Assembly (NCBI RefSeq): GCF_003010965.1
Contig: NZ_PGGM01000003.1
Coordinates: 186,001-250,000, forward strand
Source: Phyllobacterium sophorae
GTDB taxonomy: Bacteria; Pseudomonadota; Alphaproteobacteria; Rhizobiales; Rhizobiaceae
Reading direction: 5' to 3'
Length of the DNA: 64,000 nt
Shown here: in pieces, positions 18,506-27,374 of the stretch
How positions within the stretch are numbered: position 1 is the stretch's first letter
Layout: the number at the start of each line of letters is the position of its first letter
Notes under the pieces: model-generated
Database searches by the model: none
What the model was told of the DNA's origin: nothing
Seen by the model: the letters and a program-made list of their open reading frames with translations, nothing else
Position numbers and translations under genes: made by a program

Positions 18506-19011
18506 GACATCCTCGTTGGATCTGTCGAATGAACGAAGTGCGCACTGTTAATGCATATCCGGAATAACACCTGAAAAGGGCGTTGTTTAAGCACTGATTT
18601 CAATATTTCGTTATTGATCTGCTTTACCAAGGGATCGCGTGGCGTTTGACGGAATTGTGTTAGCCGTCATCCCATGCAAGCGAAACCGCCTTTACATAGG
18701 GTAAGGGCGGCTATTGGGACGTCAGCTAAGGATAACCTTTGGAGCACCGGCAGCCATCAAAGGACGGGGGCGATCCACCAAAAGGCTACGTCTTTTACCC
18801 ATCACGGCGCATTCTCCTATGCCGGCTCCATGCTCTATGATGGCGTGCGGGTATTCTAAGGGAAAGTCGGGGGCGACATGTTACCTTTTAATTCTGGGTG
18901 AAGTGATCTCCAATATTGAATCCGTTTTGCACGACAGGTTGCTCTGCATCACAGATGCCGACTGGGCTGGCGTTCGCATTCATTTGTTTATTGTTTTGGG
19001 GTCTTAATACT
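18506..19011. other. Divergent intergenic region, no gene seen
   Basis: About 500 bases between the leftward L,D-transpeptidase and the rightward GMC oxidoreductase. The reading frame of the oxidoreductase is open back to 18916, but that part lacks protein character. I find no convincing promoter. Confidence 0.45.
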
Positions 19012-20667
19012 ATGTTTATAGATGCTAGGGGCGTTCCAAGTGACTCTATTCTGGATACGGAAATCTGCATCGTCGGAGGCGGGGTAGCCGGCATTACCCT
19101 TGCTTTGGAATTTGAGCGCAAGGGTATCGAGACATGTGTTGTTGAAGGCGGGGGGCTCCACTTCAATTCGGCATCGCAATCCCTCTATGAGGGCGATAAT
19201 GTCGGTATTGATTACGATCTTCAAGCCAGCAGAACGCGGCAGTTGGGCGGCAGCTCCAATTGCTGGGGCGGCTGGATACGCCCGTTTATTGGCATTGATT
19301 TCGAGGAACGCGACTGGGTGCCCAATAGCGGCTGGCCGTTCAAGCTGACGGAAGTTGAACCGTTTTATCGCCGCGCAAGTGAACTGGTTCAGGTTAATCA
19401 CCATAACTTTGAGCCCCAGTTCTGGCACGAACACCTTTCCGGCCACCATGCCCAACTGCTGGAACTGAATGGAGCCGCTCTTGAGACCGTCGTCAGCAAG
19501 TTCAGCCCGCCGACGCGCTTTGGCTATGCCTATCATAAACATCTCGCGGCCGCCGCAACAACAAAGGTGTTGCTCAACGCCAATGCGATCGAGATCGCCA
19601 CCAGCGATGACGCCGCAACGGCGACCGGTGTCCACGTCGCAACCTCGGCGCACAAGACGTTCTTTGTACGAGCGAAACGCACGATCCTTGCTGCGGGCGG
19701 CATCGAAAATGCCCGCCTTATGCTGTTGTCCCACAAGGTCGATCAGCGTGGGCTTGGCAACGAGCATGACGTGGTCGGTCGTTATTTCATGGAACATCCG
19801 CGCATTCGCATCGGCCAGATGGTCCCGTCAGGCAATGCCGCCGCATTCCGTTTTTACGATGCGCGCTACACCTATCACAATCGCAAGCTAGCCGTGGATG
19901 GCACCAGTGCCAGCGCTCATGTCGGGCTGGCCGAACACCTGCAGCGCCAGGAGAAACTCGTGCAGTGCCGGACCTATTTCCGCGCCTGCCGGCCAGGCGA
20001 GGATGGCGAAGTGACCGAACGCTTCCACGCGCTCTACAATGCCATTCGGTCGCGGCATTATCAGGACCTTAAGCTGCGAACATTTGCCACCGTTGCGCGT
20101 GGCAGCCCCAACCTGATGGCATCGCTGCTCTATCGTAGGCTGAAGCTGGCAGCGAAATCGGACTATTTCCAGATCGAGAGTGTTGTCGAACCGGTTCCGG
20201 ATCGCGAGAGCCGTGTGACCCTCTCGCCTCAACGCGACAGGCTGGGACTCAACCGGGCAGCTTTGAACTGGCGGGTTGGCGATCTGGAAAAACGGACGCA
20301 TTTGCGTATGCTGGGATTGATCAAGGAACAGATCGAAGATTCAGGCATGGGGCGGATTGACCTGGAGGAGGCGGACGCTGGAAGGCGGCTTTCGATCATC
20401 GGCTGCAATCATCATATGGGAACAACGCGGATGCACGCCGACCCGCGCCTGGGTGTAGTCGACCAGAACTGCAAGGTCCACAATATGCACAACTTGCATA
20501 TTGCCGGCAGTTCCGTGTTCGCGACCGGCGGCAACGACATGCCGACATTGACAATTGTCGCCCTTGCGTTGCGTCTTGCCGAGCATGTTAAGGCCGAGCG
20601 CGACTTTGGCGAAAGCATAACGACGAGCCTGTCACGAAAATCGACGCGCCAGCAGGCAATGACGTAG
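19012..20667 (+). CDS. GMC-family oxidoreductase
   Basis: A 551-residue FAD enzyme of the glucose-methanol-choline group. FAD site VGGGVAGITLALEFERKG (residues 21-38), GGSSNCWGGWIRP as second flavin contact, and a GMC C-terminal part with HHMGTTRMH and GGNDMPTL, which supply the usual His and Asn of the active site. There is no signal peptide. It is closest in layout to the bacterial GMC group acting on sugar or aromatic alcohols rather than to BetA. No clear ribosome site precedes 19012. No cytochrome or transporter is next to it. Confidence 0.88.
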   Translation: MFIDARGVPSDSILDTEICIVGGGVAGITLALEFERKGIETCVVEGGGLHFNSASQSLYEGDNVGIDYDLQASRTRQLGGSSNCWGGWIRPFIGIDFEERDWVPNSGWPFKLTEVEPFYRRASELVQVNHHNFEPQFWHEHLSGHHAQLLELNGAALETVVSKFSPPTRFGYAYHKHLAAAATTKVLLNANAIEIATSDDAATATGVHVATSAHKTFFVRAKRTILAAGGIENARLMLLSHKVDQRGLGNEHDVVGRYFMEHPRIRIGQMVPSGNAAAFRFYDARYTYHNRKLAVDGTSASAHVGLAEHLQRQEKLVQCRTYFRACRPGEDGEVTERFHALYNAIRSRHYQDLKLRTFATVARGSPNLMASLLYRRLKLAAKSDYFQIESVVEPVPDRESRVTLSPQRDRLGLNRAALNWRVGDLEKRTHLRMLGLIKEQIEDSGMGRIDLEEADAGRRLSIIGCNHHMGTTRMHADPRLGVVDQNCKVHNMHNLHIAGSSVFATGGNDMPTLTIVALALRLAEHVKAERDFGESITTSLSRKSTRQQAMT

Positions 20668-20685
20668 TTGCGAAGAAGGAACCTA

Positions 20686-20800
20686 ATCTCGTTCCGCTAC
20701 AGGATCACAGAATTCACACGCAACGGCTCTCGCCGATCATGGGCCCTAAATGTCAACGGCCTCATCGCCAGCATCCAGAGCGATGAGATTGGAACGAGAT
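20686..20800. repeat. Inverted repeat arms flanking a short intergenic block
   Basis: ATCTCGTTCC (20686-20695) is repeated inverted as GGAACGAGAT (20791-20800), 95 bases apart. A second dyad, CTCATCGC/GCGATGAG (20761-20768 and 20780-20787), lies inside. It may be a terminator for the GMC gene plus a small mobile remnant, but I cannot tell which. Confidence 0.4.
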
Positions 20801-20878
20801 ACAGTTACATTCGTTTAACCATCGATTTCACATCGGTTCGCTGAAGATCCAGTGAGTACGTTGGTAGCTGAATTCGCC

Positions 20879-21106
20879 ATGCCCTCCAACCTGATTCAAA
20901 AGACGGTCTATGATGAGGCAACCCAGACCCTATCGATCTGGTTCATGCCAAGCGGAAACCGCTATGACTATCAAGATGTGCCACCGGAGACCTATGCTGG
21001 GCTTCGGCACGCCTTCTCCAAGGGCCGATACTTCAACACTTTCATCCGCAATCGTTTCCGATGCCGCCAACACGGCGCTCCATGGACTGAGGGGCTTGAT
21101 CTCTGA
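20879..21106 (+). CDS. KTSC-domain protein
   Basis: A 75-residue protein of the KTSC family (Lys-Thr-Ser-Cys domain, function unknown, often next to nucleic-acid enzymes). It has the usual order: IQKTVYDEATQTLSIWF, YDYQDVPPETYAGL and SKGRYFNTFIRNRF. The ATG at 20879 gives the normal N-terminus (MPSNLI); a GTG at 20852 would add nine residues. The C-terminal 15 residues after the domain look non-conserved. Confidence 0.8.
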   Translation: MPSNLIQKTVYDEATQTLSIWFMPSGNRYDYQDVPPETYAGLRHAFSKGRYFNTFIRNRFRCRQHGAPWTEGLDL

Positions 21107-21210
21107 CCCCCGGGATTCTTCGCTCTTTGACCGGTCGCGCGGCGTTGAATGGGATGCTGCCTCTAGCAACAGGCAGCCAAAGTGACGATCTGCTGAAAGA
21201 GGCATTGTGA

Positions 21211-21244
21211 CACCAAAGCCGTGCACAAATCGCACGCTTTGGTG
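21211..21244. terminator. Strong stem-loop downstream of the KTSC gene
   Basis: CACCAAAGC (21211-21219) pairs with GCTTTGGTG (21236-21244), extended inside by GTGC/GCAC with one bulged base and a seven-base loop. It lies 105 bases after the KTSC stop. There is no T tract on either strand, so it could also be a processed RNA end. Confidence 0.45.
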
Positions 21245-21362
21245 CCTGGTTTGCCGGCCAGCCTAAGATTAAAGGCCGCATGGGCAGTGCCCTTTACGGG
21301 GCTTTATTGACGCTCCGCCGCAGGCAGGGCGTTGGACAAAGGGACTGTTGAACGCTAGGCGC

Positions 21363-21626
21363 TCAGCTTTTCTTCATCGCATTCATCGCGTTCTGCAGAT
21401 GCGTTAGGCATTCATCCGTCTTTTGTGCGGCCAAGGCTTCTTTTGCCTTTTCCATCTCCATCTTGGCTTGTTCCTTCTTGTCATTGACGGCCGGATCTAC
21501 CATGGCATCCATATCCGCTGTCATTTTAGCCAAGGTGGCTTCATCACACTTCATCGCATCTTGAGCAAACGCCAAGGGTGTGCATGCGCATCCAAGAATT
21601 GCTGCTAGAAGCATTGATTTCAACAT
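21363..21626 (-). CDS. Small periplasmic helical protein
   Basis: An 87-residue precursor: Sec signal MLKSMLLAAILGCACTPLAF with cleavage at AFA-QD, then a charged helical protein rich in Met, Lys, Glu and Ala (KMEMEKAKEALAAQ) with two Cys (MKCDEA, DECLTH). The ATG follows GAGGAGGAAAAA. The C-terminus is similar in layout to the protein at 45783-46178 (a basic helix around one Cys and a final Leu/Met-rich helix). Function unknown. Confidence 0.8.
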   Translation of the reverse strand: MLKSMLLAAILGCACTPLAFAQDAMKCDEATLAKMTADMDAMVDPAVNDKKEQAKMEMEKAKEALAAQKTDECLTHLQNAMNAMKKS

Positions 21627-21957
21627 TTTTTCCTCCTCGATCCGCCTAAAAGGGTAAATTTCTCCCCTTGGAACGTCGCACGTGGAACTTTGTTCCGGTT
21701 CGGGGAGTACGTTGATTTATTTGACGTAACCTCCAGTAAGACGCCCAATTGCACACTTTGCTGGTGGCGCGGCCAAGGTTCGGCCTACCCACCCTTTGGC
21801 AGGGCCTCACCTGCTCGAACTGCAAACTTTAAGCATGGGCGGGGCTGTGCCAGCTCCATAACAGTGCTTGGCCATCCATGGGATGGGTTCACACGGATTC
21901 CCATGAGGCAATTTTCAATCAGGCTACACAGGGCGGGTCTTTTACTATTGCACTAAA
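21627..21957. other. Intergenic, no gene seen
   Basis: Promoter region of the small periplasmic protein on the minus strand. No recognisable coding sequence or clear dyad. Confidence 0.45.
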
Positions 21958-22230
21958 CTAAGGGTTGGCCAGCGAAGGTGTCCGCTCTCGGATATAAATA
22001 TCGGCTTCCTTTGCAGCTGCAATGAACGCCGATCTTGCATGCTTGGCGGTTTCCTTGCCCTCCAGTGCGTCGAGGCACACCTGCCGCGCTGCCCTGTATT
22101 TTCTACCCTTCTCGGCGGGTGGCCAAAGCTGCAAAAGACATTCAGTCGCTTCCTCGACTGACGCAATGTTTAATACTCGGCCAGCGGCCCCAGTCATGAT
22201 TGTCACGTGGTGAAAAGGCAAAACGCGCAT
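21958..22230 (-). CDS. DUF982 protein
   Basis: A 90-residue DUF982 protein, a small cytosolic family almost confined to Hyphomicrobiales and of unknown function. Seen in order: an N-terminal strand (FHHVTIMTG), SVEEATECLLQLWP, the KYRAARQVCLDALEG helix and ARSAFIAAAKEADIYI. ATG at 22230 with a GTG directly before it at 22233. A second member is at 33259-33582. Confidence 0.88.
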   Translation of the reverse strand: MRVLPFHHVTIMTGAAGRVLNIASVEEATECLLQLWPPAEKGRKYRAARQVCLDALEGKETAKHARSAFIAAAKEADIYIRERTPSLANP

Positions 22231-22409
22231 CACCGTAAACGCGCAAAACCCATTTGCAGTTCCACATGCAGAACTACCGAAATGCCCTAATTGCCACGGT
22301 TGCCCAAAAACTCATTGCAAATACCCCGATTGATTGCAGTTCATGGGATGAATTTCGGGGTGGCTAAGCAAGAATAACGCCTCCATAGGGTCGTTTGGTA
22401 TGCTTGGGC

Positions 22410-22574
22410 ATGCGCGAGATTGTGGAAAGCCGCGACCGCTCACTCGATGCCAGTGTGATCCTGGACGGACTTGAAATGACCCCGCCGCACACCTACATAC
22501 GTTTGGTCGACGAGATAGTTCGGCCAAACTCTGCCGGCTTTAAGAAGCGCAGAGTCATCTCCGCACCAATTTAA
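22410..22574 (+). CDS. Possible small hypothetical protein, 54 residues
   Basis: A short frame starting MREIVESRDRSLDASVILDG and ending KKRRVISAPI. Codon use is plausible (frequent G-start codons and a GC-rich third base), but no clear ribosome site precedes the ATG and I know no family. It could be the C-terminal remnant of a longer gene. Low confidence. Confidence 0.3.
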   Translation: MREIVESRDRSLDASVILDGLEMTPPHTYIRLVDEIVRPNSAGFKKRRVISAPI

Positions 22575-22668
22575 GGTTTTATCGCTGCCGTATCAGCAGC
22601 ACATCCGCCGTTTGCTTGCATTCGGTGTTTCTCGCCGCGCGACCCTTGCGGCAGCTAACGGACCAAAT

Positions 22669-22833
22669 ATGCAAAACAATACTGAAATAAAAACGAGCGT
22701 GGCCAGGCCACGTCCATATGAACCCAACCATTTGAATACAGCGCAGCAAAAACGGCTGCTTGCGCCGAAGCTAAACAGTTCCGGATTTGCCCGAGAGGAA
22801 ATGCGCCGAATAGTAGCCGAGCAAATCGACTAG
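22669..22833 (+). CDS. Small rhizobial hypothetical protein, 54 residues
   Basis: A basic, probably cytosolic protein starting MQNNTEIKTSVARPRPYEPN, followed by LNTAQQKRLLAPKLNSSG and a C-terminal helix (REEMRRIVAEQID). The regular helix pattern suggests a real product. The frame is open to 22612 without protein character. Function unknown; it lies just upstream of the DUF4167-like gene. Confidence 0.5.
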   Translation: MQNNTEIKTSVARPRPYEPNHLNTAQQKRLLAPKLNSSGFAREEMRRIVAEQID

Positions 22834-22869
22834 TAACAAACGCTCAGATGGCGCCAAGAGGGAGTCGCC

Positions 22870-23091
22870 GTGCGGCTCATAAAGAGAATGAATACAACCA
22901 GAACCCATTCAACGAACAATCGACAGACATTTGCGGTGCAAACCCCCGGTCGTCAAAATGCCCAATCCAACTATGAGCGCTACCTTTCGCTGGCTCGTAA
23001 CGAGGCAACCGCTGGAAATCGGGTGGACGCAGAATACTGGTATCAACATGCGGAGCACTATTTCAGGACAATGCAACGCCGCCAAAATTAG
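22870..23091 (+). CDS. Short DUF4167-like protein
   Basis: A 73-residue protein matching the conserved core of DUF4167 as I know it: NYERYLSLARNEATAGNRV, then AEYWYQHAEHYFRTM. Full DUF4167 proteins of Hyphomicrobiales are usually two to four times longer, with a disordered C-terminus that is absent here. GTG at 22870 is preceded by GAGGGAG at good spacing; an ATG at 22888 is the alternative. The N-terminus (RTHSTNNRQTF) is Asn/Thr/Arg-rich as in the family. Confidence 0.7.
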   Translation: MRLIKRMNTTRTHSTNNRQTFAVQTPGRQNAQSNYERYLSLARNEATAGNRVDAEYWYQHAEHYFRTMQRRQN

Positions 23092-23411
23092 CAAAGACAG
23101 ATCCTGTCGAAGAATTAATGGTCCCTCCCCCACGAAACGTGGTTCGCCCTGTTGCGCACGTATCTCGCATAGGCTGCGCTCTTGAAGAAGAATGAGAAGC
23201 CGGGAGCCGAACGCCACGATGTGCCGAAGCCGGGATGGCATCCGGGGTCACGGATTGGAGAATGGTTTGCATACCGAATGACAGATGCCTGTTGCGTGGG
23301 AGGAAGAATTACACTGATCGGCACCAATGCCGGTCAAAAACGGAACCGAACCCAAGGAAATGCCGCTCATTGAAGCGATTTGCCCCTTGAGTTCTTTCAT
23401 TGGAGTGTTCC

Positions 23412-23678
23412 ATGAACAAAGTAGCTGTAAAGTGGTTCGGCCGCCCCAACCGTTCCGGCATTGTCGCATGGGATACAAGCGACAAAGCTGTCTCCAACAC
23501 GGCAGTAAAAGGCGCAGGCATATATCTTTCCAAGGAGCAGCGCGCACAGGATGCACGGCAGGCTGTGCACGAATATGAAAGCGGCATGCGCGCCGACCAG
23601 GAGAAGACCGAACGTCTCCGTGCGCTGAGGCTGGCGAAAGCGGCTGTGACTATTCCGTCCGAATTGCGTAGCAATTGA
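23412..23678 (+). CDS. Small hypothetical protein, 88 residues
   Basis: Begins MNKVAVKWFGRPNRSGIVAW and continues with a helical, charged C-terminal half (KEQRAQDARQAVHEYESGM). ATG at 23412 follows TTGGAGTGTTCC. No family recognised. Cytosolic by composition. Confidence 0.6.
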   Translation: MNKVAVKWFGRPNRSGIVAWDTSDKAVSNTAVKGAGIYLSKEQRAQDARQAVHEYESGMRADQEKTERLRALRLAKAAVTIPSELRSN

Positions 23679-23803
23679 CGGCAATCACTCGGCCAGGGTG
23701 GGCTCAAACCATCCGCCAATTTACAAATTGATGGCTCACCGAGGCATGGTCCACGTTTTCGCTTTGGAATTCCCATGCTCCATTAACGTCTTGTCCATGT
23801 CGT

Positions 23804-24184
23804 TTATTGTTTGCGATCGATATTGGTTGGTTCCGTCTCGTCATCGTCAGCAACGTCAACCGATACGCCATCGTCATTATCCGAAAGTGGCATTCGATGG
23901 TAATGGTCTAGGGATTGAACCTTTTCTTCGGCGGCATCACAAAGGACCTGCCAGGTCCTTGCCAAACGTTCTGCAGCTTGGCGATAGGTTTCCTCGACTT
24001 CTGCGTTTTGCATAAGTTGCAGCACCTCATCAAAATCGCGCGCGCCTTTTTCAATTACCGTACGCAAGCGGGCGGCGTGGTCAAATGTCAGACTTGGCCG
24101 ATCGAGAGCCTTGGGAACTTCTTCAGCAAGCTTCTGAACGAGTTCGGCATGTCCCCTTAACCTTGGAATCCAATCAACAGTCAT
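23804..24184 (-). CDS. Hypothetical helical protein with acidic tail
   Basis: A 126-residue, mostly helical protein starting MTVDWIPRLRGHAELVQ. Helices with heptad-like spacing (QKLAEEVPKAL, ARLRTVIEKGARDF, RLARTWQVLCDAAEEKV) end in an Asp/Glu-rich tail (VDVADDDETEP). The ATG at 24184 follows a G-rich ribosome site (TTGGGGGAATATTCC). Family not recognised; a small DNA- or protein-binding role is possible but unproven. Confidence 0.65.
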   Translation of the reverse strand: MTVDWIPRLRGHAELVQKLAEEVPKALDRPSLTFDHAARLRTVIEKGARDFDEVLQLMQNAEVEETYRQAAERLARTWQVLCDAAEEKVQSLDHYHRMPLSDNDDGVSVDVADDDETEPTNIDRKQ

Positions 24185-24403
24185 GGAATATTCCCCCAAT
24201 GGAAACTCACCAAAGGGATACTACCCCATTATAACAATGGTTCCAACGTAATGGCTCTTGCGCATTACCGGCGCGCAGGCGAACCAGGCCGAATCGGGAC
24301 ATTTGGCGAAATTAGAAAACACGGGAAATAGCCATTTTTTGCACTGCCGACCTTTAAGCTAAATACTGCATCGCCTGCTAATCAAATACATTTCAGGCGG
24401 CTT

Positions 24404-24709
24404 TTAGTGGCCGTACCGGGCTAGTGTCCCAACCGGATGACGCGCGGGCAGAACATTGGCAAGATGGTCAAGTCCGTTCGCCGTGGTGTAAAAAGAGCGA
24501 ACACCGCGTCGCTTCGATGCATGATCGATCGATAGCAGTCCATTGCGCAAAAGCCATTTCATTCGATAACACAGGAGCTTATTACCGTATGGCAGCCACC
24601 TCCAAATAGGCTCCATATCACGATCGAAATGCGAAAATGGAACATAGGCCGTCGGGCGCGCAGCCAATCTCAAAATTTGCACATCCATTCGGTTCAATAA
24701 CGTCGTCAT
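24404..24709 (-). CDS. Hypothetical protein, possible winged-helix fold
   Basis: A 101-residue basic protein. MDVQILRLAARPTAYVPF, YRMKWLLRNGLLSI and a following Arg-rich loop (ASKRRGVRSFYTTANG) read like the helices and wing of a small winged-helix protein, the last part looking like a wing strand. The start at 24709 is the first sensible Met; the ribosome site is weak. No known family identified. Confidence 0.55.
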   Translation of the reverse strand: MTTLLNRMDVQILRLAARPTAYVPFSHFDRDMEPIWRWLPYGNKLLCYRMKWLLRNGLLSIDHASKRRGVRSFYTTANGLDHLANVLPARHPVGTLARYGH

Positions 24710-25093
24710 GTAGGTGCGCGTTTCCGTTTGTCGAGAGTGCGAAGGTGCATGGTGGCCATGCTTTCTGCGCCCTGCCAATTTCAGTGAAATGGCGACGGCG
24801 AAGATACAGTCTGTCCCGATCCGGTCACCTAATCAAGCCCGTCGAATTAAATCCCTCCCCATATTGAGAACAGTGGAACAACCGCGTTGGGTTCTTCATT
24901 GATCAAACTGTGATCGGCTCATCAATATCACGCAGCGACCCAACGCGTCGTGGTTGCAAACAAAATGCTCCATCACGGGTTCAATTGTCGAACGATCTGT
25001 GGTACTAGAATATATCCCACACGGAAAGTAACTTATCCGCACTCCTCGTGCGTTTAATGCATATTTTTTGCAACGAAAAGATGAGTAGATATA
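24710..25093. other. Intergenic, no gene seen
   Basis: AT-richer than its surroundings from about 24960 on. Contains the leader of the methyltransferase gene. No protein family seen. Confidence 0.45.
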
Positions 25094-25960
25094 TTGGAAC
25101 ATCTTAGTTACGACGCAGCCGGCAAGATAAACTTGAACAATATTTACAATAACTCTGATCCGACTGCTTACTTTTCGACTCTATCGCGGCTCAGTTATCG
25201 AATTCCTCAGGACGCAAAGCCTCGATTTCAACAGTTAATCGAGGCGCGGCGTAACACCACCGAGGCCGAAGCGTCTAAAGTGGTCGATCTTGGTTGCTCG
25301 TATGGGGTCAATAGCGCCCTTCTCAAGCACGGGTTTTCCATGGATGAACTCTACCGTATCTATGAAACGGCGGAAGCCGACGATCCCGCGTTTCTTCTTC
25401 AGCAAGACCGCGATGGCTATGCTGGACGGAGCGATGGCGCGCTTGAAATGGTTGGTGTCGATCCGGCGGGCCGCGCGGTGTCCTATGCGGTAGATGCAGG
25501 CATACTCGACGCGGGTGTCGCGACCAACCTCGAGGAACGAGAACCGACGGCACAAGACGTTGCGGCGATCGAAAACGCCGATCTTATCATTTCGACGGGC
25601 TGCGTTGGCTATGTTACAGAGATTTCGCTGGAACGACTCCTGCAAGCGAGCCTCGACAGCCGCCCTTGGATGGCGCATTTCGTGCTGCGCATGTTCGATT
25701 TCGGTGCTGCAGAAGAAATGCTGAGCCAACACGGCTATGTCACGGAAAAGCTGCAGGGCCTGTTTCCCCAGCGCCGGTTTGCTTCCACCGAAGAACAGCA
25801 GCACGTGCTCGATAATCTTTCCCGGTTGGGCATCGATGCCACGGGTGCTGAGGAGACCGGTTGGTACCTCGCCGAATTGCATGTTGCACGCCCGGAAGCG
25901 GTCGCGAAATCGTTGCCGCTCAACGAGATCCTAAAGGACAATTCTCTACATACCGCTTAA
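25094..25960 (+). CDS. Class I SAM-dependent methyltransferase-like protein
   Basis: A 288-residue protein with an S-adenosylmethionine-binding motif I, KVVDLGCSYGVNSALLKHG, an acidic position in a later strand (EMVGVDPAGRAVSYAV) and a motif-IV-like DLIISTGCVGYVTE. The rest is helical with no membrane segment. The start appears to be TTG at 25094, because no in-frame ATG occurs before motif I. Substrate unknown. It is flanked by orphan genes, and AT content around the start is higher than in neighbours, which may indicate transfer. Confidence 0.75.
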   Translation: MEHLSYDAAGKINLNNIYNNSDPTAYFSTLSRLSYRIPQDAKPRFQQLIEARRNTTEAEASKVVDLGCSYGVNSALLKHGFSMDELYRIYETAEADDPAFLLQQDRDGYAGRSDGALEMVGVDPAGRAVSYAVDAGILDAGVATNLEEREPTAQDVAAIENADLIISTGCVGYVTEISLERLLQASLDSRPWMAHFVLRMFDFGAAEEMLSQHGYVTEKLQGLFPQRRFASTEEQQHVLDNLSRLGIDATGAEETGWYLAELHVARPEAVAKSLPLNEILKDNSLHTA

Positions 25961-26242
25961 GCTGTTAGGAGTGATAACGGCAAACCACTGGTAGCATCGA
26001 ATAGTGCAGCCGCCACGAGTGTGCGCTTATTCGATGGTTTTTGAATGCCTAGCGCCCTTCGAGAGCGCGAAGCGGATCAGGTTGCAGCGACGCTCGAAAT
26101 GGTCTGATATCCGGCTTTATCAAAACGATCGATCCACCCAAAAACACATGAAATTTCCATGTGAGCGCCCATTGGGTTTACCGGAAATTGTTTTGAAGAT
26201 GATATTAATCTGGAGAATGTGGCACGTTCTTCGGAGTCCTGA

Positions 26243-26874
26243 ATGCGTGAGCTGTTACGAAAGCGATATGATCCCGAGTGGGAAGACATGTCGGATTATG
26301 TTGTCCATTTCACCAAGAAAACACCCGAGAATGATTGCGTGCGCAATATAACAGTATGTTGCTCGCCGGAGAAATCGAGGCAAGAACGAAGTTTGGGGTT
26401 GGTCGGTACTATCCCCATTGCCCGAGTTCGGTTTGCCTGAGCGAAATACCAATTCATAATCTCTCACGAATTAAGCGACTTCGGGGATCGTATGGAATTG
26501 GATTTACCAAGGAGTTTATTGGGCAGATTGGCGGAGGACCGCTCTTCTACACCATGGATGAAAGATATGAGGCTGTTGCGGAGTTAATGTCGCAATCAAG
26601 GCACGATCCGAAAGCGCCAATTTGGATTTTAGTTCCCTTCATCGATGTGCTCAGGACCAATTATCAGTTCGATTGGGAGCGTGAGTGGAGGGTACCGCAT
26701 AATATCAAGTTTGACCCAAAAGCTGTGAGCTTTGTGCTCCTTCCCGAGGATGAACACGATGTTTTTTCCGCCTATTGCATTAGCAAGCACGCAGAGGGAT
26801 CCATGCCGCTATACGACTGCCCTTTGATTGATCATCGCTGGCCGAAAGAAAGGATAAGGGTTACGCTCGGCTGA
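26243..26874 (+). pseudogene. AbiGi-like protein gene with a frameshift
   Basis: The N-terminal frame (from ATG 26243) reads RYDPEWEDMSDYVVHFTKK and TPEND, then the match continues in another frame from about 26335 with YNSMLLAGEIEARTKFGVGR, VCLSEIPIHNLSRI, YGIGFTKEFI and FDWEREWRVPHNI to 26874. Together these give the layout of the AbiGi family (putative abortive phage-resistance antitoxin, usually about 200-210 residues). The switch needs a one-base change between 26325 and 26350. It could be a true lesion or an assembly error. No AbiGii-like toxin gene is adjacent. Confidence 0.7.
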
Positions 26875-27336
26875 TGCATGGAGTCGAGATGCGTGACATT
26901 TTCATCGCACTGATGAATTTGTGGTTGCAATTTGGCGTACGACTTGTGCCGCGCAACATGCGTCTCAATTGCGTTTATTGAACATCCCGTCATGTTGTCG
27001 TTACCCGGCGTACTGCCGCCCGCTTTCAAACATGAGGTATGACTTGGCTACACCGCATCGATAGATCAGAGCGATAGTCCGTGAGCCGTCTTCGAGCGGG
27101 TCTGGGATGCGGGATCTGCGTGAATGGAACGGTATTCCAGGAGACAATGCCAAGGCGTCAAAGTCCGGCTTTGCGCAATGTCGGCGCCGCCGGTTACCTG
27201 TCGAGCGAGTTGGCGATGGTGCTGCATTCACACCGGCCTGCATCGGAACCTTAAACTTTCGCATGAACAGCGCCTGTGTCCGCTAGGCGCAACAAAGAAA
27301 CACTTACCCACCCCAACATGCCTCGTTGGGTCATAG
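26875..27336. other. Intergenic, no gene recognised
   Basis: A minus-strand frame at 27001-27264 is open and Arg/Pro-rich, but it has no recognisable motif or ribosome site. I call nothing here. Confidence 0.4.
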
Positions 27337-27364
27337 ATCCTTCCGGCTGCCCAGCCGGAAGGAT
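27337..27364. terminator. Perfect 13-base hairpin after the ABM gene
   Basis: ATCCTTCCGGCTG (27337-27349) and CAGCCGGAAGGAT (27352-27364) form a perfect stem with only two bases between the arms (in practice an 11-base stem with a six-base loop). It begins ten bases beyond the stop of the leftward gene at 27375. No T tract follows on the minus strand, but its strength and place suit a terminator or 3' stabiliser. Confidence 0.65.
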
Positions 27365-27374
27365 TGTCCACGAA

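Noticed and set aside
18988-19797. Minus-strand 269-codon open frame opposite the GMC oxidoreductase
   Set aside because: The sense strand has complete FAD motifs, while this frame has none and no ribosome site.
20686-20800. Insertion sequence ends
   Set aside because: No transposase-like frame between the arms and no visible target duplication; kept only as a repeat.
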